NCBI GenBank assembly: GCA_900544825.1
Contig: UQWP01000034.1
Span: forward strand, 1-36,448
Source of the DNA: an uncultured Prevotella sp.
Lineage (GTDB): Bacteria > Bacteroidota > Bacteroidia > Bacteroidales > Bacteroidaceae
Length of the DNA stretch: 36,448 bases
Direction: 5' to 3'
The translations under genes and the position numbers were made by a program. The notes under the pieces were generated by a model that saw only the letters and a list, made by a program, of their open reading frames with translations, was not told the DNA's origin and did no database searches. Each line of letters opens with the position of its first letter. Position 1 is the first letter of the stretch. This document shows positions 23,739 to 32,525 of this stretch, piece after piece.

Positions 23739-26700
23739 CTATTCTATCATATTCTTTCTTCTTCTGCGAATCAGGATAGCGAGCACAACGAACGCTACGA
23801 TGACGATGACTCCTACTACGATGCCGCTCACCACAGTGGTGGTTTTCTGAGCTTCCTCATTCAGCGTCTCCTTCTTCATCACCATACCCTTGTCGCTGCT
23901 GTTCTTCGCAGCCTCAGCATCGCGGATCTGCTCTACATTCTGCTGATATTCCTTGGCAGAAGCAGCATCGGTCTTGCTGGCTATATAGTTGCGGAGCTTG
24001 GCATTGTCGCAGACGAAACCGGAGCATGAAGGCTTATACTTGTTCACCGTCTCGGTATGAAGCTTGGCGATGTCCTTGAGCTGCTGAGGAGTAGCCTTCC
24101 ACATTCCCTTGCGGGCACTCTCCATCATCACGGCGGTCATCTCCATCAGCGCTGCCGGATTCTGCTTGTCGAAGAACTCCTTGGTGCCGAGATGGTACTT
24201 GTCCTTGACATATACATTATATATCTCGTCCCACATCTCCTTGTCAATCGCCTTTGGCTTCATTACATTCCAGCCGTAGGTATTGGTTACGATTTCGGCG
24301 AATGTGCTGGCACTGCTGGCTCCACCTTTCATTTTCTCCTTGATATAGGCTGGGTTGAAGATGGTGGTTCTGCCCTCGATGCCGATAGCCTCCTTCACCT
24401 CCTGCATTCTCATATTGCTATGGTTGCGATAGTCGGCGAGATAAGCATCCGGATCCTTACCGGTTACGTTGCGCACTGCGAGGTTCATACCTCCCATAAA
24501 CTCATATACGTGGTCGAGACTCAAGGCGCCCCAGGTATTGCTCTGACGTGGCTGAACCACTACATCGGTACGGGTCAGCGCTGCCTCGAAAGCAGCCTTG
24601 CGAACGGTCTCCCAGTTCTTCTCATCACCATAGAAGGCGCCCATATTGTTCATATAGACCTCGGCAATCTGACTCTCCTTATCCCAGCGGTCGCCTGCGG
24701 TTACCATCTCCTGAATGCCGGTGCCATAGTTGCCGTTTACGCCTCCAAACACTCGATACATACTTACCTCACGTGCCTCCTTTGGCGACATACCCTTCTC
24801 TACGAGCACCCGTTCCGATTCGGTAACACCGGCTTTCACCAGGTTGTCGTACTTGTCACCCTTGGCATTTGCCGCCATCTCTATCGCCTTGTTGATGAGG
24901 AAGAGACGGGATGCTGCCAGGTCGCGGAGCTGACCGGAAGTCTGAACCACGACATCGATGCGAGGACGGCCCAACTGCTTGGATGGGATGAGACGCAGAT
25001 CGGTAACACGACCGAAGGCATCCCTTACCGGTTCTACACCGAGCATATAGAGAATCTGAGCGATGGTAGCACCCTCTGTTTCGATAAACTCGCTACTCCA
25101 GAGCGTGTAGCTCACCTTACGAGGATATTCACCCTTATGTCGCTCACAATACATCTTGATGGTATTGTCGCAAAGTTCCTTCGCCTTCTCCCAGGCATCC
25201 TCCGACGGTGTATTCTCCACATTGATGGAGAAGAGGTTTCTACCAGTTGGCAGGGTGTTAGGATTCACAATCAGATCACCACCAGGAGATGGAGCGGTAA
25301 AGCCGCCATTCAGGGCATTCATCAGAGAAGACATCTCGTTGAGCGGACTCTGACGGAGTGCCTCCGAATACTTGCCTACATTCTGCAAGGCATGCTCTAC
25401 GGTAGTAATCGCCTGAGCCAGATGAATCTGCTGACGGGTATATTTAGGTGCTTTCGACATCATCATACCCTTATCTTTAGAAGATTTCTGAGATGCCTTA
25501 CCCTTGCCGGCTTTCGCCATCTTCGCCTTTTTCAAATCTTCCTGATACCATTTCTGTCCCTTCTTGATGGCTTCCATCATCTTGTCTGGGAAGCGACCGG
25601 TCTGTTCCATCTTCTCGAAAGCCTCACGACTCATCTGCGGAATCTTCTTCTTGTGAGAAACCTTGGCAGCACGGAGCTCGCTTACCGTACGATGGTCCAC
25701 CTTCTTCGGCTTCGCCTCCTTCATTCCACCCATCTGGTCTGCCATCTGCATCATCATCTGGATAGGATCCGGAGCTGCCTGCATCGCCTCTACCTTGCGA
25801 GCCATCTGGAGTTCGGCAGGAGTGATTCCTACATAACGGCAGATGTATTCATCAGAAACCGAGGCTGAACCCAGAAGCTGGGTCACGGTATTACGTGCCT
25901 TGCTCAGATAGAGACGGTCGAAAAGCTGCTTGTGCTTCTCCACACCCTCCTGGGCACGACCTTTCAACTTATCTACTGCCAGCATTCCGTAGGCAATAGG
26001 ATCGGTAGCCATCGCATAGACACTGGTGCGGACATCATCGTTATCGTATGGCACACCCAGAGTATAGAGCTTGCCGGTAATCTTCTCGTTTGCCAACTCT
26101 TCTGCAAAGTTCTCCACTCTCGCGATTTCGTCTGCAGAATAAGGCTTGTTCATCTGCTTGGCATCGAGCCCCAGCTCACGGGCGATTCCCATCTTCACGG
26201 TCAGCGCCTTTACCTTGAGCGACTGTTCTGTGGATGCCTTCTTCTCGTAAGACTGGATGGCATCGCTCAACTGCTTATAGGTCTGTCGCAACTCGCTCTC
26301 CTTGAAAGGAGGAGTGAGATAGCTCTGGGTCTGGGCATAGGTACGGCGCTTGGCAATCATCGCCTCGCCCACATTGCCGATGGTATATATATAAAGATGT
26401 GGAACCACACCAATCAATCGGTCACTCCAGTCGTTGCTGTCGAGTGCCACCTGCTTTCTTGGGGTATATTCCAGCGAACCATGGGTTCCGAAATGGATGA
26501 GTGCATCAGCACTGAAACCATAACGTGCCCAGAGATAAGAGGCAACATAGGTGTAAGGAGGTGCCTGGTCGGTGCCATGCACAATCTTGAAGGAGTCGCC
26601 TCCCACGCCTGCCATCACCTGTGGAAGCAGGGCCACATTACCAAACTGCAGTCTTGCCACCGCCAACTTGCCGTCATCGGTAGCCATATATTTGCCAGGG

Positions 26701-28127
26701 AAGGAGCCATAGAGCTGGTTCATCTCCTTGATCATCTTCTTAGACAAAGCCTTCTGGGTCCATCCGGCAAACTGCTGGGCGGTAACCAGGGCTGGATGTC
26801 CAGACTTCAGGAACTGGGTATAAGCACCCTCGGCATAGGTTCCGAAGACTGCACCCTGAGCCTGAATCATCTTTGCCAATTCCTGAGGATTGGCTGGCAA
26901 CTTGCCTACATTGTATCCCTCATTCTTCAAGCGAACCAGGAGATTGTAGAGCGATGGAACCACTTCCATTCCCGAAGCGGTAAGAGCATTCTGACCGGGA
27001 CCCTTGAAATAGAAGATGACGATGCGCTTGCTGCTGTTCTTCTTGTTCTTCAGATTCACATAGCCCTGCACGCTCTCCACGAAACTCTCCATTCTGTCTG
27101 GAATGCCGTAAACCTCCTGCAAGCCTTCCTTGTTGATGCGCTGTCCGAAAACCACGTATGGACGGATAGCACCATCAATCTCCGGAGTCACGATGCTCTG
27201 CGACATGAAGCCGCCGTTCATTCCCTGCTTGTCGTTCTCCCAATCGGTGGTCAAGCGGTTGATATTAAGAGGTGAGAACAGTGGAATATTCTTCTGCTTC
27301 AGGAACTCAACGAAGTAATCGCCCAGTCTGCCGTGCGCCATATTCACTACGGCATTCGCCTGGATGCTGTCGGCATGATGACCGGCAATAAAGCTCTGAA
27401 GCTTATTGATGCGATACACCATGAATCCCTTCTTCTCGAAAGCCTTCTCTATATCAGGAGCCGTACCCATAAAACCAGTAAGCATGATGGTAGGAGCACC
27501 TTCTTTATATAAACCGTTCTTTGCCAGGAAGGCATCGTACTCACGGATACTGTTGAAGCCCAGTTCATCACCCTTCTCATCTTTCGGGTCGAAATGAGTC
27601 AGGAGATAGTCTGGTCGCTCATTCACACGTTCCGGCTCTGGAGCCATGAACTTCTTTCCGTCGATAAACTTGCGGATGTAAGCGAGCATGCTCTGATAAT
27701 TCTTCTTGCCGCCGTTCTCGATATACTGCATCAGATAATCGGCATCGAAGTTATCCACTGATACGATATTGTTGGCTGGGTTGGTAGCCGCATGAGTCAG
27801 GGTCGGCACCTTGTAGGAAGCCTCTTCCAACTGCTTGCGCTGGTTCTCGTCGATTCGGAGACCCATACCATTCACGATAATCATATCGTAATCATCCAGA
27901 TGATCGAAATCATCGGTTGTAATCTCACTCAGTTTAATCATCGCATTGTCGTTGGCATGCGAAATCTGTCCCAGCGCAATAGCCTGATAGTTGAGGAAAG
28001 CGATGCGGGTAGTACCCACCCAGGCAGAGTATGCCTTCGCCAAACCTCCCAGAACGATCACGGCCAATAAGGCCAGGAAGATGTGTTTCTTTTTAAATTT
28101 TCTGATTTTTCCTAATCCTTTTTTCAT
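23739..28127 (-). CDS. hmuS: HmuS, membrane-anchored CobN/magnesium-chelatase-like heme-processing protein, 1462 aa
   Basis: It resembles the large subunit of cobalt and magnesium chelatases (CobN/ChlH). The signature HFGTHGSLEYTPRK starts at His545 (second His at 549), followed by DSNDWSDRLIG. Unlike CobN it has an N-terminal membrane anchor (about 16-33) and a C-terminal helix (VVSGIVVGVIVIVAFVVLA) followed by RRRRK, so the body should lie in the periplasm. HmuS homologues in Bacteroidota have been linked to removal of iron from heme; no cobalamin genes or CobS/CobT partners are present here. It is the first gene of the hmu operon with its own promoter. Two long plus-strand open frames overlap it but are shadows. 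Confidence 0.88.
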   Translation of the reverse strand: MKKGLGKIRKFKKKHIFLALLAVIVLGGLAKAYSAWVGTTRIAFLNYQAIALGQISHANDNAMIKLSEITTDDFDHLDDYDMIIVNGMGLRIDENQRKQLEEASYKVPTLTHAATNPANNIVSVDNFDADYLMQYIENGGKKNYQSMLAYIRKFIDGKKFMAPEPERVNERPDYLLTHFDPKDEKGDELGFNSIREYDAFLAKNGLYKEGAPTIMLTGFMGTAPDIEKAFEKKGFMVYRINKLQSFIAGHHADSIQANAVVNMAHGRLGDYFVEFLKQKNIPLFSPLNINRLTTDWENDKQGMNGGFMSQSIVTPEIDGAIRPYVVFGQRINKEGLQEVYGIPDRMESFVESVQGYVNLKNKKNSSKRIVIFYFKGPGQNALTASGMEVVPSLYNLLVRLKNEGYNVGKLPANPQELAKMIQAQGAVFGTYAEGAYTQFLKSGHPALVTAQQFAGWTQKALSKKMIKEMNQLYGSFPGKYMATDDGKLAVARLQFGNVALLPQVMAGVGGDSFKIVHGTDQAPPYTYVASYLWARYGFSADALIHFGTHGSLEYTPRKQVALDSNDWSDRLIGVVPHLYIYTIGNVGEAMIAKRRTYAQTQSYLTPPFKESELRQTYKQLSDAIQSYEKKASTEQSLKVKALTVKMGIARELGLDAKQMNKPYSADEIARVENFAEELANEKITGKLYTLGVPYDNDDVRTSVYAMATDPIAYGMLAVDKLKGRAQEGVEKHKQLFDRLYLSKARNTVTQLLGSASVSDEYICRYVGITPAELQMARKVEAMQAAPDPIQMMMQMADQMGGMKEAKPKKVDHRTVSELRAAKVSHKKKIPQMSREAFEKMEQTGRFPDKMMEAIKKGQKWYQEDLKKAKMAKAGKGKASQKSSKDKGMMMSKAPKYTRQQIHLAQAITTVEHALQNVGKYSEALRQSPLNEMSSLMNALNGGFTAPSPGGDLIVNPNTLPTGRNLFSINVENTPSEDAWEKAKELCDNTIKMYCERHKGEYPRKVSYTLWSSEFIETEGATIAQILYMLGVEPVRDAFGRVTDLRLIPSKQLGRPRIDVVVQTSGQLRDLAASRLFLINKAIEMAANAKGDKYDNLVKAGVTESERVLVEKGMSPKEAREVSMYRVFGGVNGNYGTGIQEMVTAGDRWDKESQIAEVYMNNMGAFYGDEKNWETVRKAAFEAALTRTDVVVQPRQSNTWGALSLDHVYEFMGGMNLAVRNVTGKDPDAYLADYRNHSNMRMQEVKEAIGIEGRTTIFNPAYIKEKMKGGASSASTFAEIVTNTYGWNVMKPKAIDKEMWDEIYNVYVKDKYHLGTKEFFDKQNPAALMEMTAVMMESARKGMWKATPQQLKDIAKLHTETVNKYKPSCSGFVCDNAKLRNYIASKTDAASAKEYQQNVEQIRDAEAAKNSSDKGMVMKKETLNEEAQKTTTVVSGIVVGVIVIVAFVVLAILIRRRRKNMIE

Positions 28128-28149
28128 ATCTATTCCTTTTATCGGGCTG

Positions 28150-28181
28150 CAAAGGTATAGCTTATTTAGAATCTGTACAAT
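28150..28181 (-). promoter_or_regulatory. hmu operon promoter
   Basis: Minus strand: ATTG (28178-28181), 20 bp spacer, then TACCTTTG (28150-28157). It lies about 23 bases before the hmuS ATG. The -33 is embedded in a regulatory element shared with the flavodoxin promoter. Confidence 0.75.
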
Positions 28182-28220
28182 ACCTAGAATTTGTGATTTT
28201 CACATTTTTTATACTTAGAA
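28180..28220 (-). promoter_or_regulatory. Pair of ATACCTAGAA-type elements upstream of hmu
   Basis: ATACCTAGAA (28180-28189) and ATACTTAGAA (28211-28220) on the plus strand are 31 bp apart, about three helical turns. The first overlaps the -33 of the hmu promoter. The same element in the same place occurs at the flavodoxin promoter. Confidence 0.5.
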
Positions 28221-28297
28221 GTTGGTATCAGATTGATAGGCTCAGACTCCCATATCCTAATAAATGAGTAGTCTTTTCGTGGTTTTACGGAGTTTAG

Positions 28298-28329
28298 TTT
28301 GGTAGTTTCACATAAAAGCCGTAACTTTG
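28298..28329 (+). promoter_or_regulatory. Promoter of the tricorn-like protease gene
   Basis: TTTG (28298-28301), 20 bp spacer, TAACTTTG (28322-28329): a perfect Bacteroidota promoter, divergent from the hmu promoter and separated from it by about 120 bp. Confidence 0.85.
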
Positions 28330-28359
28330 CAACATAAATCAAACAGAAACTTTATAATA

Positions 28360-31300
28360 ATGAAGAAACTAATTCTTAGTGCTGCTCTTCTGGCAGCATC
28401 TCTGGCATCCCAGGCCCAGCAAGGTCCGCTGTGGATGCGCTACCCTGCCATCTCACCGGATGGCTCTACCATCGCCTTTGCCTATAAGGGCGATCTCTAT
28501 TGCGTTCCAGCCACTGGTGGCGAGGCACGCCAGTTGACGACCCACGCAGCTTACGACTCTCAGCCTATCTGGAGCCCCGACGGCAAGAAGATTGCCTTCA
28601 CTTCCAACCGAGAAGGCAGCCTGGATGTTTACGTCATCTCTGCCAAGGGCGGTGCGCCAACCCGACTCACCACCCACAGCGGCAAGGAGACTCCAATCGC
28701 CTTCAAGGACAACGACCATGTGCTCTTCTCTGCCAACATCATGCCTACAGCCCAGAGCAATCTCTTTGCTGCCAATGAATTCTCACAGGTTTACGAGGTA
28801 AGCACAGAGGGCGGTCGTCCTAAATTGTATTCCGTTCTTCCGATGGAGAACATCACCATCAACAAGAACGGTCAGGTGCTCTATCACGACAAGAAGGGTT
28901 ACGAGGATGCATGGCGCAAGCACCACACCTCTCCTATCACCCGAGATATCTGGATGCTCGATGGCGGCAAGTACCAGAAGCTTACTACCTTCAAGGGTGA
29001 GGACCGCAACCCGGTATGGGCTGCCGACAACCAGAGCTTCTACTATCTCAGCGAGCAGGACGGTTCCTTCAACATCTACCGCCGCAACATCGCAAGCGGT
29101 AAGGATACCCAGATTACCCAGCAGAAGAAGAATCCTATCCGTTTCCTTACTTCTTCGAATGATGGTTTGCTCTGCTATGGTTTCGATGGCGAAATCTATA
29201 CCGTAAAGGAAGGTGGACAGCCTCAGAAGGTAAACATCTCCATCACTACAGACAACGATGAACCAAGCCTCATCCGCAAGGTTCAGTCTTGGGGCGCTAC
29301 CGAGATTGCACTTTCTCCAGATGCCAAGGAGGTGGCTTTCGTGATGCACGGCGATGTATATGTTACCTCTACAGAATACAAGACTACCAAGCGAATCACC
29401 GATACTCCTCAGCAGGAGCGCAACCTGAGCTTTGCCCCTGATGGCAGAAGTCTGGTCTATGCTTCTGAGCGCAATGGCGTATGGCAGATTTTCCAGGCTA
29501 AGATCAAGAACGAGAAGGAGAAGAACTTTACTTACTGCACCGAGGTAGAAGAGGAACAGCTCACCAAAACCAATGTTACTTCTCAGTATCCTGCCTACAG
29601 TCCTGATGGCAAGGAGGTGGCTTTCTATGAGGATCGTGCTACCCTCCGCATCATCAATCTGAAATCAAAGGAAGTACGCACCGTACTCGATGGCAAGTAC
29701 AACTATTCTTACTCTGATGGCGACATCTGGTTTGAATGGAGCCCAGACAGCAAGTGGCTCATGTGCAGCTACATCGGTAACGGCGGATGGAACAATACAG
29801 ATATCGCCGTGGTAAAGGCTGACGGAAAGGAAGTTCACAATATCACCGACAGCGGTTACAGCGACAGCAACGGTAAGTGGGTACTCGGCGGAAAGGCTAT
29901 CCTCTTCGAGAGCGACCGTGCCGGTTATCGCAGTCACGGTTCATGGGGTGCTGAATATGATGCCTATCTCATGTTCCTCGACCTCGAAGCCTACGACCGC
30001 TTCCGCATGTCTAAGGAGGAACTCGAATTAGCCGAGGCAAACAAGGACGAGAAGGAGAAGAAGGCTGACGAGAAGGAGGAGAAGAAGAAGGAAAACAAGA
30101 AGAAGAAAGAGGAGAAGACCGGAAAGATTGAGGTGGATAAGGTGAAACCTCTCGAACTCGACTTCGAGAACTGCCGTGACCGTGTGGTACGTCTTACCGT
30201 CAACTCATCCAATATGGGTGATGCCATCATCGACAGCAAGGGAGAGAAGGTATATTACCAGGCTGCCTTCGAAGGTGGCTACGACCTCTGGTGCCACGAC
30301 CTGAAGGAAGGCAGCACTACCCTGATGATGAAGGGTATAGGCGGAGGCGGCTTCGTTGCCGACAAGGACATCAAGAACCTCTTCCTCTGCAATGGCAGCA
30401 GCATCAAGAAGATTGACCTGGGCAGCAAGGCTACTACCAACATCGCCTTTGAGGCTCCATTCAACTACAAGCCTGCCGAGGAGCGCCAGTATCTCTTCGA
30501 CCATGTATGGCGCCAGGTAGCTGACAAGTTCTATGACCCAAAGATGCAGGGTGTGGATTGGGAGTACTATCGCAAGGTTTACGAGAAGTACTTACCTTAT
30601 ATTAATAATAACTTCGACTTCGCTGAGATGTTGAGCGAGATGCTGGGTGAGCTGAATGCTAGCCATACCGGTTGCCGCTATTACGCCAGTGGTGCTTCTC
30701 TTTCTACCGCAGCTCTCGGTGCTTTCTTCGATCCTAACTATGAGGGTGACGGCTTGAAGATTCAGGAAGTTATCAAGCGTGGTCCGTTCGCTGTGAAGAA
30801 GAACGAGGTTACTGCCGGCTGCATCATCGAGAAGATTGACGGTGAGGCTATCAAGGCTGGTAAGGATTACAACGCATTGCTCGATGGAAAGGCTGGCAAG
30901 AATGTACGCCTCACCATCAAAAACACCAAGGGCAAGACTTTCGACCTGACCATCAAGGCGATTTCGCAGGGTGCTCAGCAGGAGCTTCTCTACAAGCGCT
31001 GGGTGGATAGAAACCGTGCCATCGTGGATAGCGTTTCAAAGGGTAGAATCGCATACGTTCATGTCAAGGCGATGAACAGCGAGAGCTTCCGCACCGTATA
31101 TAGCGAACTCTTGAGCGACAAGAACCGCAACAAGGATGCCGTAATCGTAGATGAGCGCCACAATGGTGGTGGCTGGTTGCACGACGACCTCTGCACCCTG
31201 CTCAGCGGTAAACAATATCAGGAGTTTGTGCCTCATGGAAAGGTTGTAGGCAAGGATCCATTCAACAAGTGGACCAAGCCATCCTGCGTTCTGATCTGCG

Positions 31301-31593
31301 AGGATGACTACAGCAACGGCCATGGTTTCCCATGGGTATATAAGGAGTTGGGCATCGGTAAGCTGATTGGTGCACCGGTGGCTGGAACAATGACCGCCGT
31401 ATGGTGGGAGACCTTGATGGACCGCAGCCTGGTATTCGGTATTCCACAGGTAGGTTGCCGCGACATGCGTGGTACCTTCGGCGAGAACACCACCCTCTAT
31501 CCAGACATCGAGGTGTATAACTCTCCAGAGGATTACATCACCGGTCATGATACCCAGCTCATTAGAGCCGTAGAGGAAATGATGAAGAAGTAA
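28360..31593 (+). CDS. Tricorn-like S41 family serine peptidase, 1077 aa
   Basis: I chose the ATG at 28360 (MKKLILSAALLAASLASQA, a clear signal peptide), because the earlier TTG at 28327 lies inside the -7 box. Residues about 25-560 carry WD40/TolB-type propeller repeats (AISPDGSTIAF, SPDGKKIAF, SPDAKEVAF). A Lys/Glu-rich linker (about 555-590) and a second propeller-like part follow. The C-terminal half has the tricorn core: GELNASHTGCR (His769), a PDZ-like region (about 800-870) and DDYSNGHGFPW with the likely nucleophile Ser985. Tricorn usually has Asp after the nucleophile; here it is Asn. It should degrade peptides in the periplasm. It is a single-gene unit. Confidence 0.85.
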   Translation: MKKLILSAALLAASLASQAQQGPLWMRYPAISPDGSTIAFAYKGDLYCVPATGGEARQLTTHAAYDSQPIWSPDGKKIAFTSNREGSLDVYVISAKGGAPTRLTTHSGKETPIAFKDNDHVLFSANIMPTAQSNLFAANEFSQVYEVSTEGGRPKLYSVLPMENITINKNGQVLYHDKKGYEDAWRKHHTSPITRDIWMLDGGKYQKLTTFKGEDRNPVWAADNQSFYYLSEQDGSFNIYRRNIASGKDTQITQQKKNPIRFLTSSNDGLLCYGFDGEIYTVKEGGQPQKVNISITTDNDEPSLIRKVQSWGATEIALSPDAKEVAFVMHGDVYVTSTEYKTTKRITDTPQQERNLSFAPDGRSLVYASERNGVWQIFQAKIKNEKEKNFTYCTEVEEEQLTKTNVTSQYPAYSPDGKEVAFYEDRATLRIINLKSKEVRTVLDGKYNYSYSDGDIWFEWSPDSKWLMCSYIGNGGWNNTDIAVVKADGKEVHNITDSGYSDSNGKWVLGGKAILFESDRAGYRSHGSWGAEYDAYLMFLDLEAYDRFRMSKEELELAEANKDEKEKKADEKEEKKKENKKKKEEKTGKIEVDKVKPLELDFENCRDRVVRLTVNSSNMGDAIIDSKGEKVYYQAAFEGGYDLWCHDLKEGSTTLMMKGIGGGGFVADKDIKNLFLCNGSSIKKIDLGSKATTNIAFEAPFNYKPAEERQYLFDHVWRQVADKFYDPKMQGVDWEYYRKVYEKYLPYINNNFDFAEMLSEMLGELNASHTGCRYYASGASLSTAALGAFFDPNYEGDGLKIQEVIKRGPFAVKKNEVTAGCIIEKIDGEAIKAGKDYNALLDGKAGKNVRLTIKNTKGKTFDLTIKAISQGAQQELLYKRWVDRNRAIVDSVSKGRIAYVHVKAMNSESFRTVYSELLSDKNRNKDAVIVDERHNGGGWLHDDLCTLLSGKQYQEFVPHGKVVGKDPFNKWTKPSCVLICEDDYSNGHGFPWVYKELGIGKLIGAPVAGTMTAVWWETLMDRSLVFGIPQVGCRDMRGTFGENTTLYPDIEVYNSPEDYITGHDTQLIRAVEEMMKK

Positions 31594-31648
31594 GAAAACA
31601 GGAATTATTCCGAGATTTCGATTAAATCAATCGATTGATTCTACATCA

Positions 31649-31690
31649 AAAGAGCGTGATCGCCAAATGAGGCAATCACGCTCTTTCTTT
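31649..31690. terminator. Bidirectional terminator between the protease and flavodoxin genes
   Basis: AAAGAGCGTGAT (31649-31660) pairs with ATCACGCTCTTT (31675-31686), with inner GCC/GGC pairing, followed by T-rich sequence. The A-run on the left allows termination in both directions. A perfect 16-bp palindrome, AATCAATCGATTGATT, lies just upstream at 31625-31640. Confidence 0.85.
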
Positions 31691-31766
31691 GTTAACATTA
31701 AAATATTCGAAGATGAAAGAAATCTAGCAAACTTTCTTCTTTCGCTCACAATAGCGTTCGCATTGG

Positions 31767-32261
31767 TTAGAGCGATGGTTTGATGACCTCAATCCAGGCA
31801 TCAATGCGCTCCTCTGTCTTGTCGTCCTCGTTCACCTCGTCGAGTGCCAGACCCAGGAACTTGTCATCCTCTACTGCCTCACTGTCATCATAGGTGTATC
31901 CATCAGTAGAAACACCAGGCAATACGGTAGCGCCAGCCTCAACGGCAGCATCATAGAGTTCCTTCATACCGCCGCAGAATGTATCAGGGTAAGACTCGCT
32001 GTCGCCACAACTGAAGAGGGCAACAGTCTTGCCAGCCAAGCCGGCACTCTTCAGCGTCTTCACGCCATCATACCAGTCATCCTGCATCTCGCCGGCACCC
32101 CAGGTAGAAGTACCGAGAATGAGATTCTCATGACTTGCGATAGTAGCGTCATCGATGTTAGCTACATCTACAGCTTCCACGCCCAACTTAGAGGCGATGG
32201 TTTCGGCAATCGACTGGCATGAGCCAGTAGAAGAGCCATAAATTACGATAGTTGTTTTCAT
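31767..32261 (-). CDS. fldA: Flavodoxin, 164 aa
   Basis: A long-chain-type flavodoxin: the FMN-phosphate loop YGSSTGSCQSIAE sits at the N-terminus, TSTWGAGEMQDDW provides the 60s-loop Trp, and SCGDSESYPDTFCGG the 90s loop. It carries electrons in place of ferredoxin and is classically raised when iron is scarce. It is a single gene with its own promoter, whose -33 region carries the same element as the hmu promoter. Confidence 0.93.
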   Translation of the reverse strand: MKTTIVIYGSSTGSCQSIAETIASKLGVEAVDVANIDDATIASHENLILGTSTWGAGEMQDDWYDGVKTLKSAGLAGKTVALFSCGDSESYPDTFCGGMKELYDAAVEAGATVLPGVSTDGYTYDDSEAVEDDKFLGLALDEVNEDDKTEERIDAWIEVIKPSL

Positions 32262-32298
32262 TTGTCCTTTTTCTTTTAGTTACATTTATTTTCGGGTG

Positions 32299-32330
32299 CA
32301 AAGATACAGCCTTTTCCCATCATCTGCAAT
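32299..32330 (-). promoter_or_regulatory. Flavodoxin promoter
   Basis: Minus strand: ATTG (32327-32330), 20 bp spacer, TATCTTTG (32299-32306). The geometry is identical to that of the hmu promoter. Confidence 0.8.
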
Positions 32331-32365
32331 ACCTAAAAATGATGGTTTCGGGAAAATACCTAGAT
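32329..32365 (-). promoter_or_regulatory. Pair of ATACCTAAAA/ATACCTAGAT elements upstream of flavodoxin
   Basis: ATACCTAAAA (32329-32338) and ATACCTAGAT (32356-32365) on the plus strand, 27 bp apart. The first overlaps the -33 exactly as at hmu. They are probably binding sites for an iron- or heme-responsive regulator, by inference. Confidence 0.5.
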
Positions 32366-32380
32366 ATGGGGATGGGAGAA

Positions 32381-32488
32381 AAGTTTTAGGATGGTTGAGC
32401 CTAAAACTTCTGGAATTCGGTGAGTTTTAGGACAAATCATCCTAAAACTTTCTTAAATATTCTACTTTTAGGATGATTGAGCCTAAAA
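32381..32488 (+). promoter_or_regulatory. Three tandem dyad operators upstream of the exonuclease gene
   Basis: Dyad 1: AAGTTTTAGG/CCTAAAACTT (32381-32409). Dyad 2: AGTTTTAGGA/TCCTAAAACT (32423-32449). Dyad 3: TTTTAGG/CCTAAAA (32466-32488). Centres are at 32395, 32436 and 32477, exactly 41 bp apart, about four helical turns. Dyad 3 covers the -33 position of the promoter with -7 box at 32494. This looks like a cooperative repressor or activator array. Confidence 0.65.
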
Positions 32489-32493
32489 AATCG

Positions 32494-32501
32494 TACCTTT
32501 G
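32494..32501 (+). promoter_or_regulatory. -7 box of the exonuclease gene
   Basis: TACCTTTG matches TAnnTTTG, 24 bases before the ATG at 32526. No TTTG is found at the normal -33 position, which is occupied by dyad 3. Confidence 0.65.
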
Positions 32502-32525
32502 CATCAAAAACAAAGACTTGATCCG

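Noticed and set aside
24057..27275. Two long plus-strand open frames (603 and 447 codons) opposite hmuS
   Set aside because: They mirror the codon bias of hmuS, are rich in Leu/His/Arg as antisense frames are, and have no promoter or ribosome-binding site.
23739..28127. Cobalamin biosynthesis cobaltochelatase (CobN) as the role of the 1462-aa protein
   Set aside because: It has membrane anchors at both ends and lies with TolQ-like, DUF2149 and TonB receptor genes, which is the hmu arrangement; no other cobalamin genes are present.
32381..32488. CRISPR array, because of the regular 41-bp spacing
   Set aside because: The repeated units are palindromes in alternating orientation with degenerate interiors, not identical direct repeats with unique spacers.
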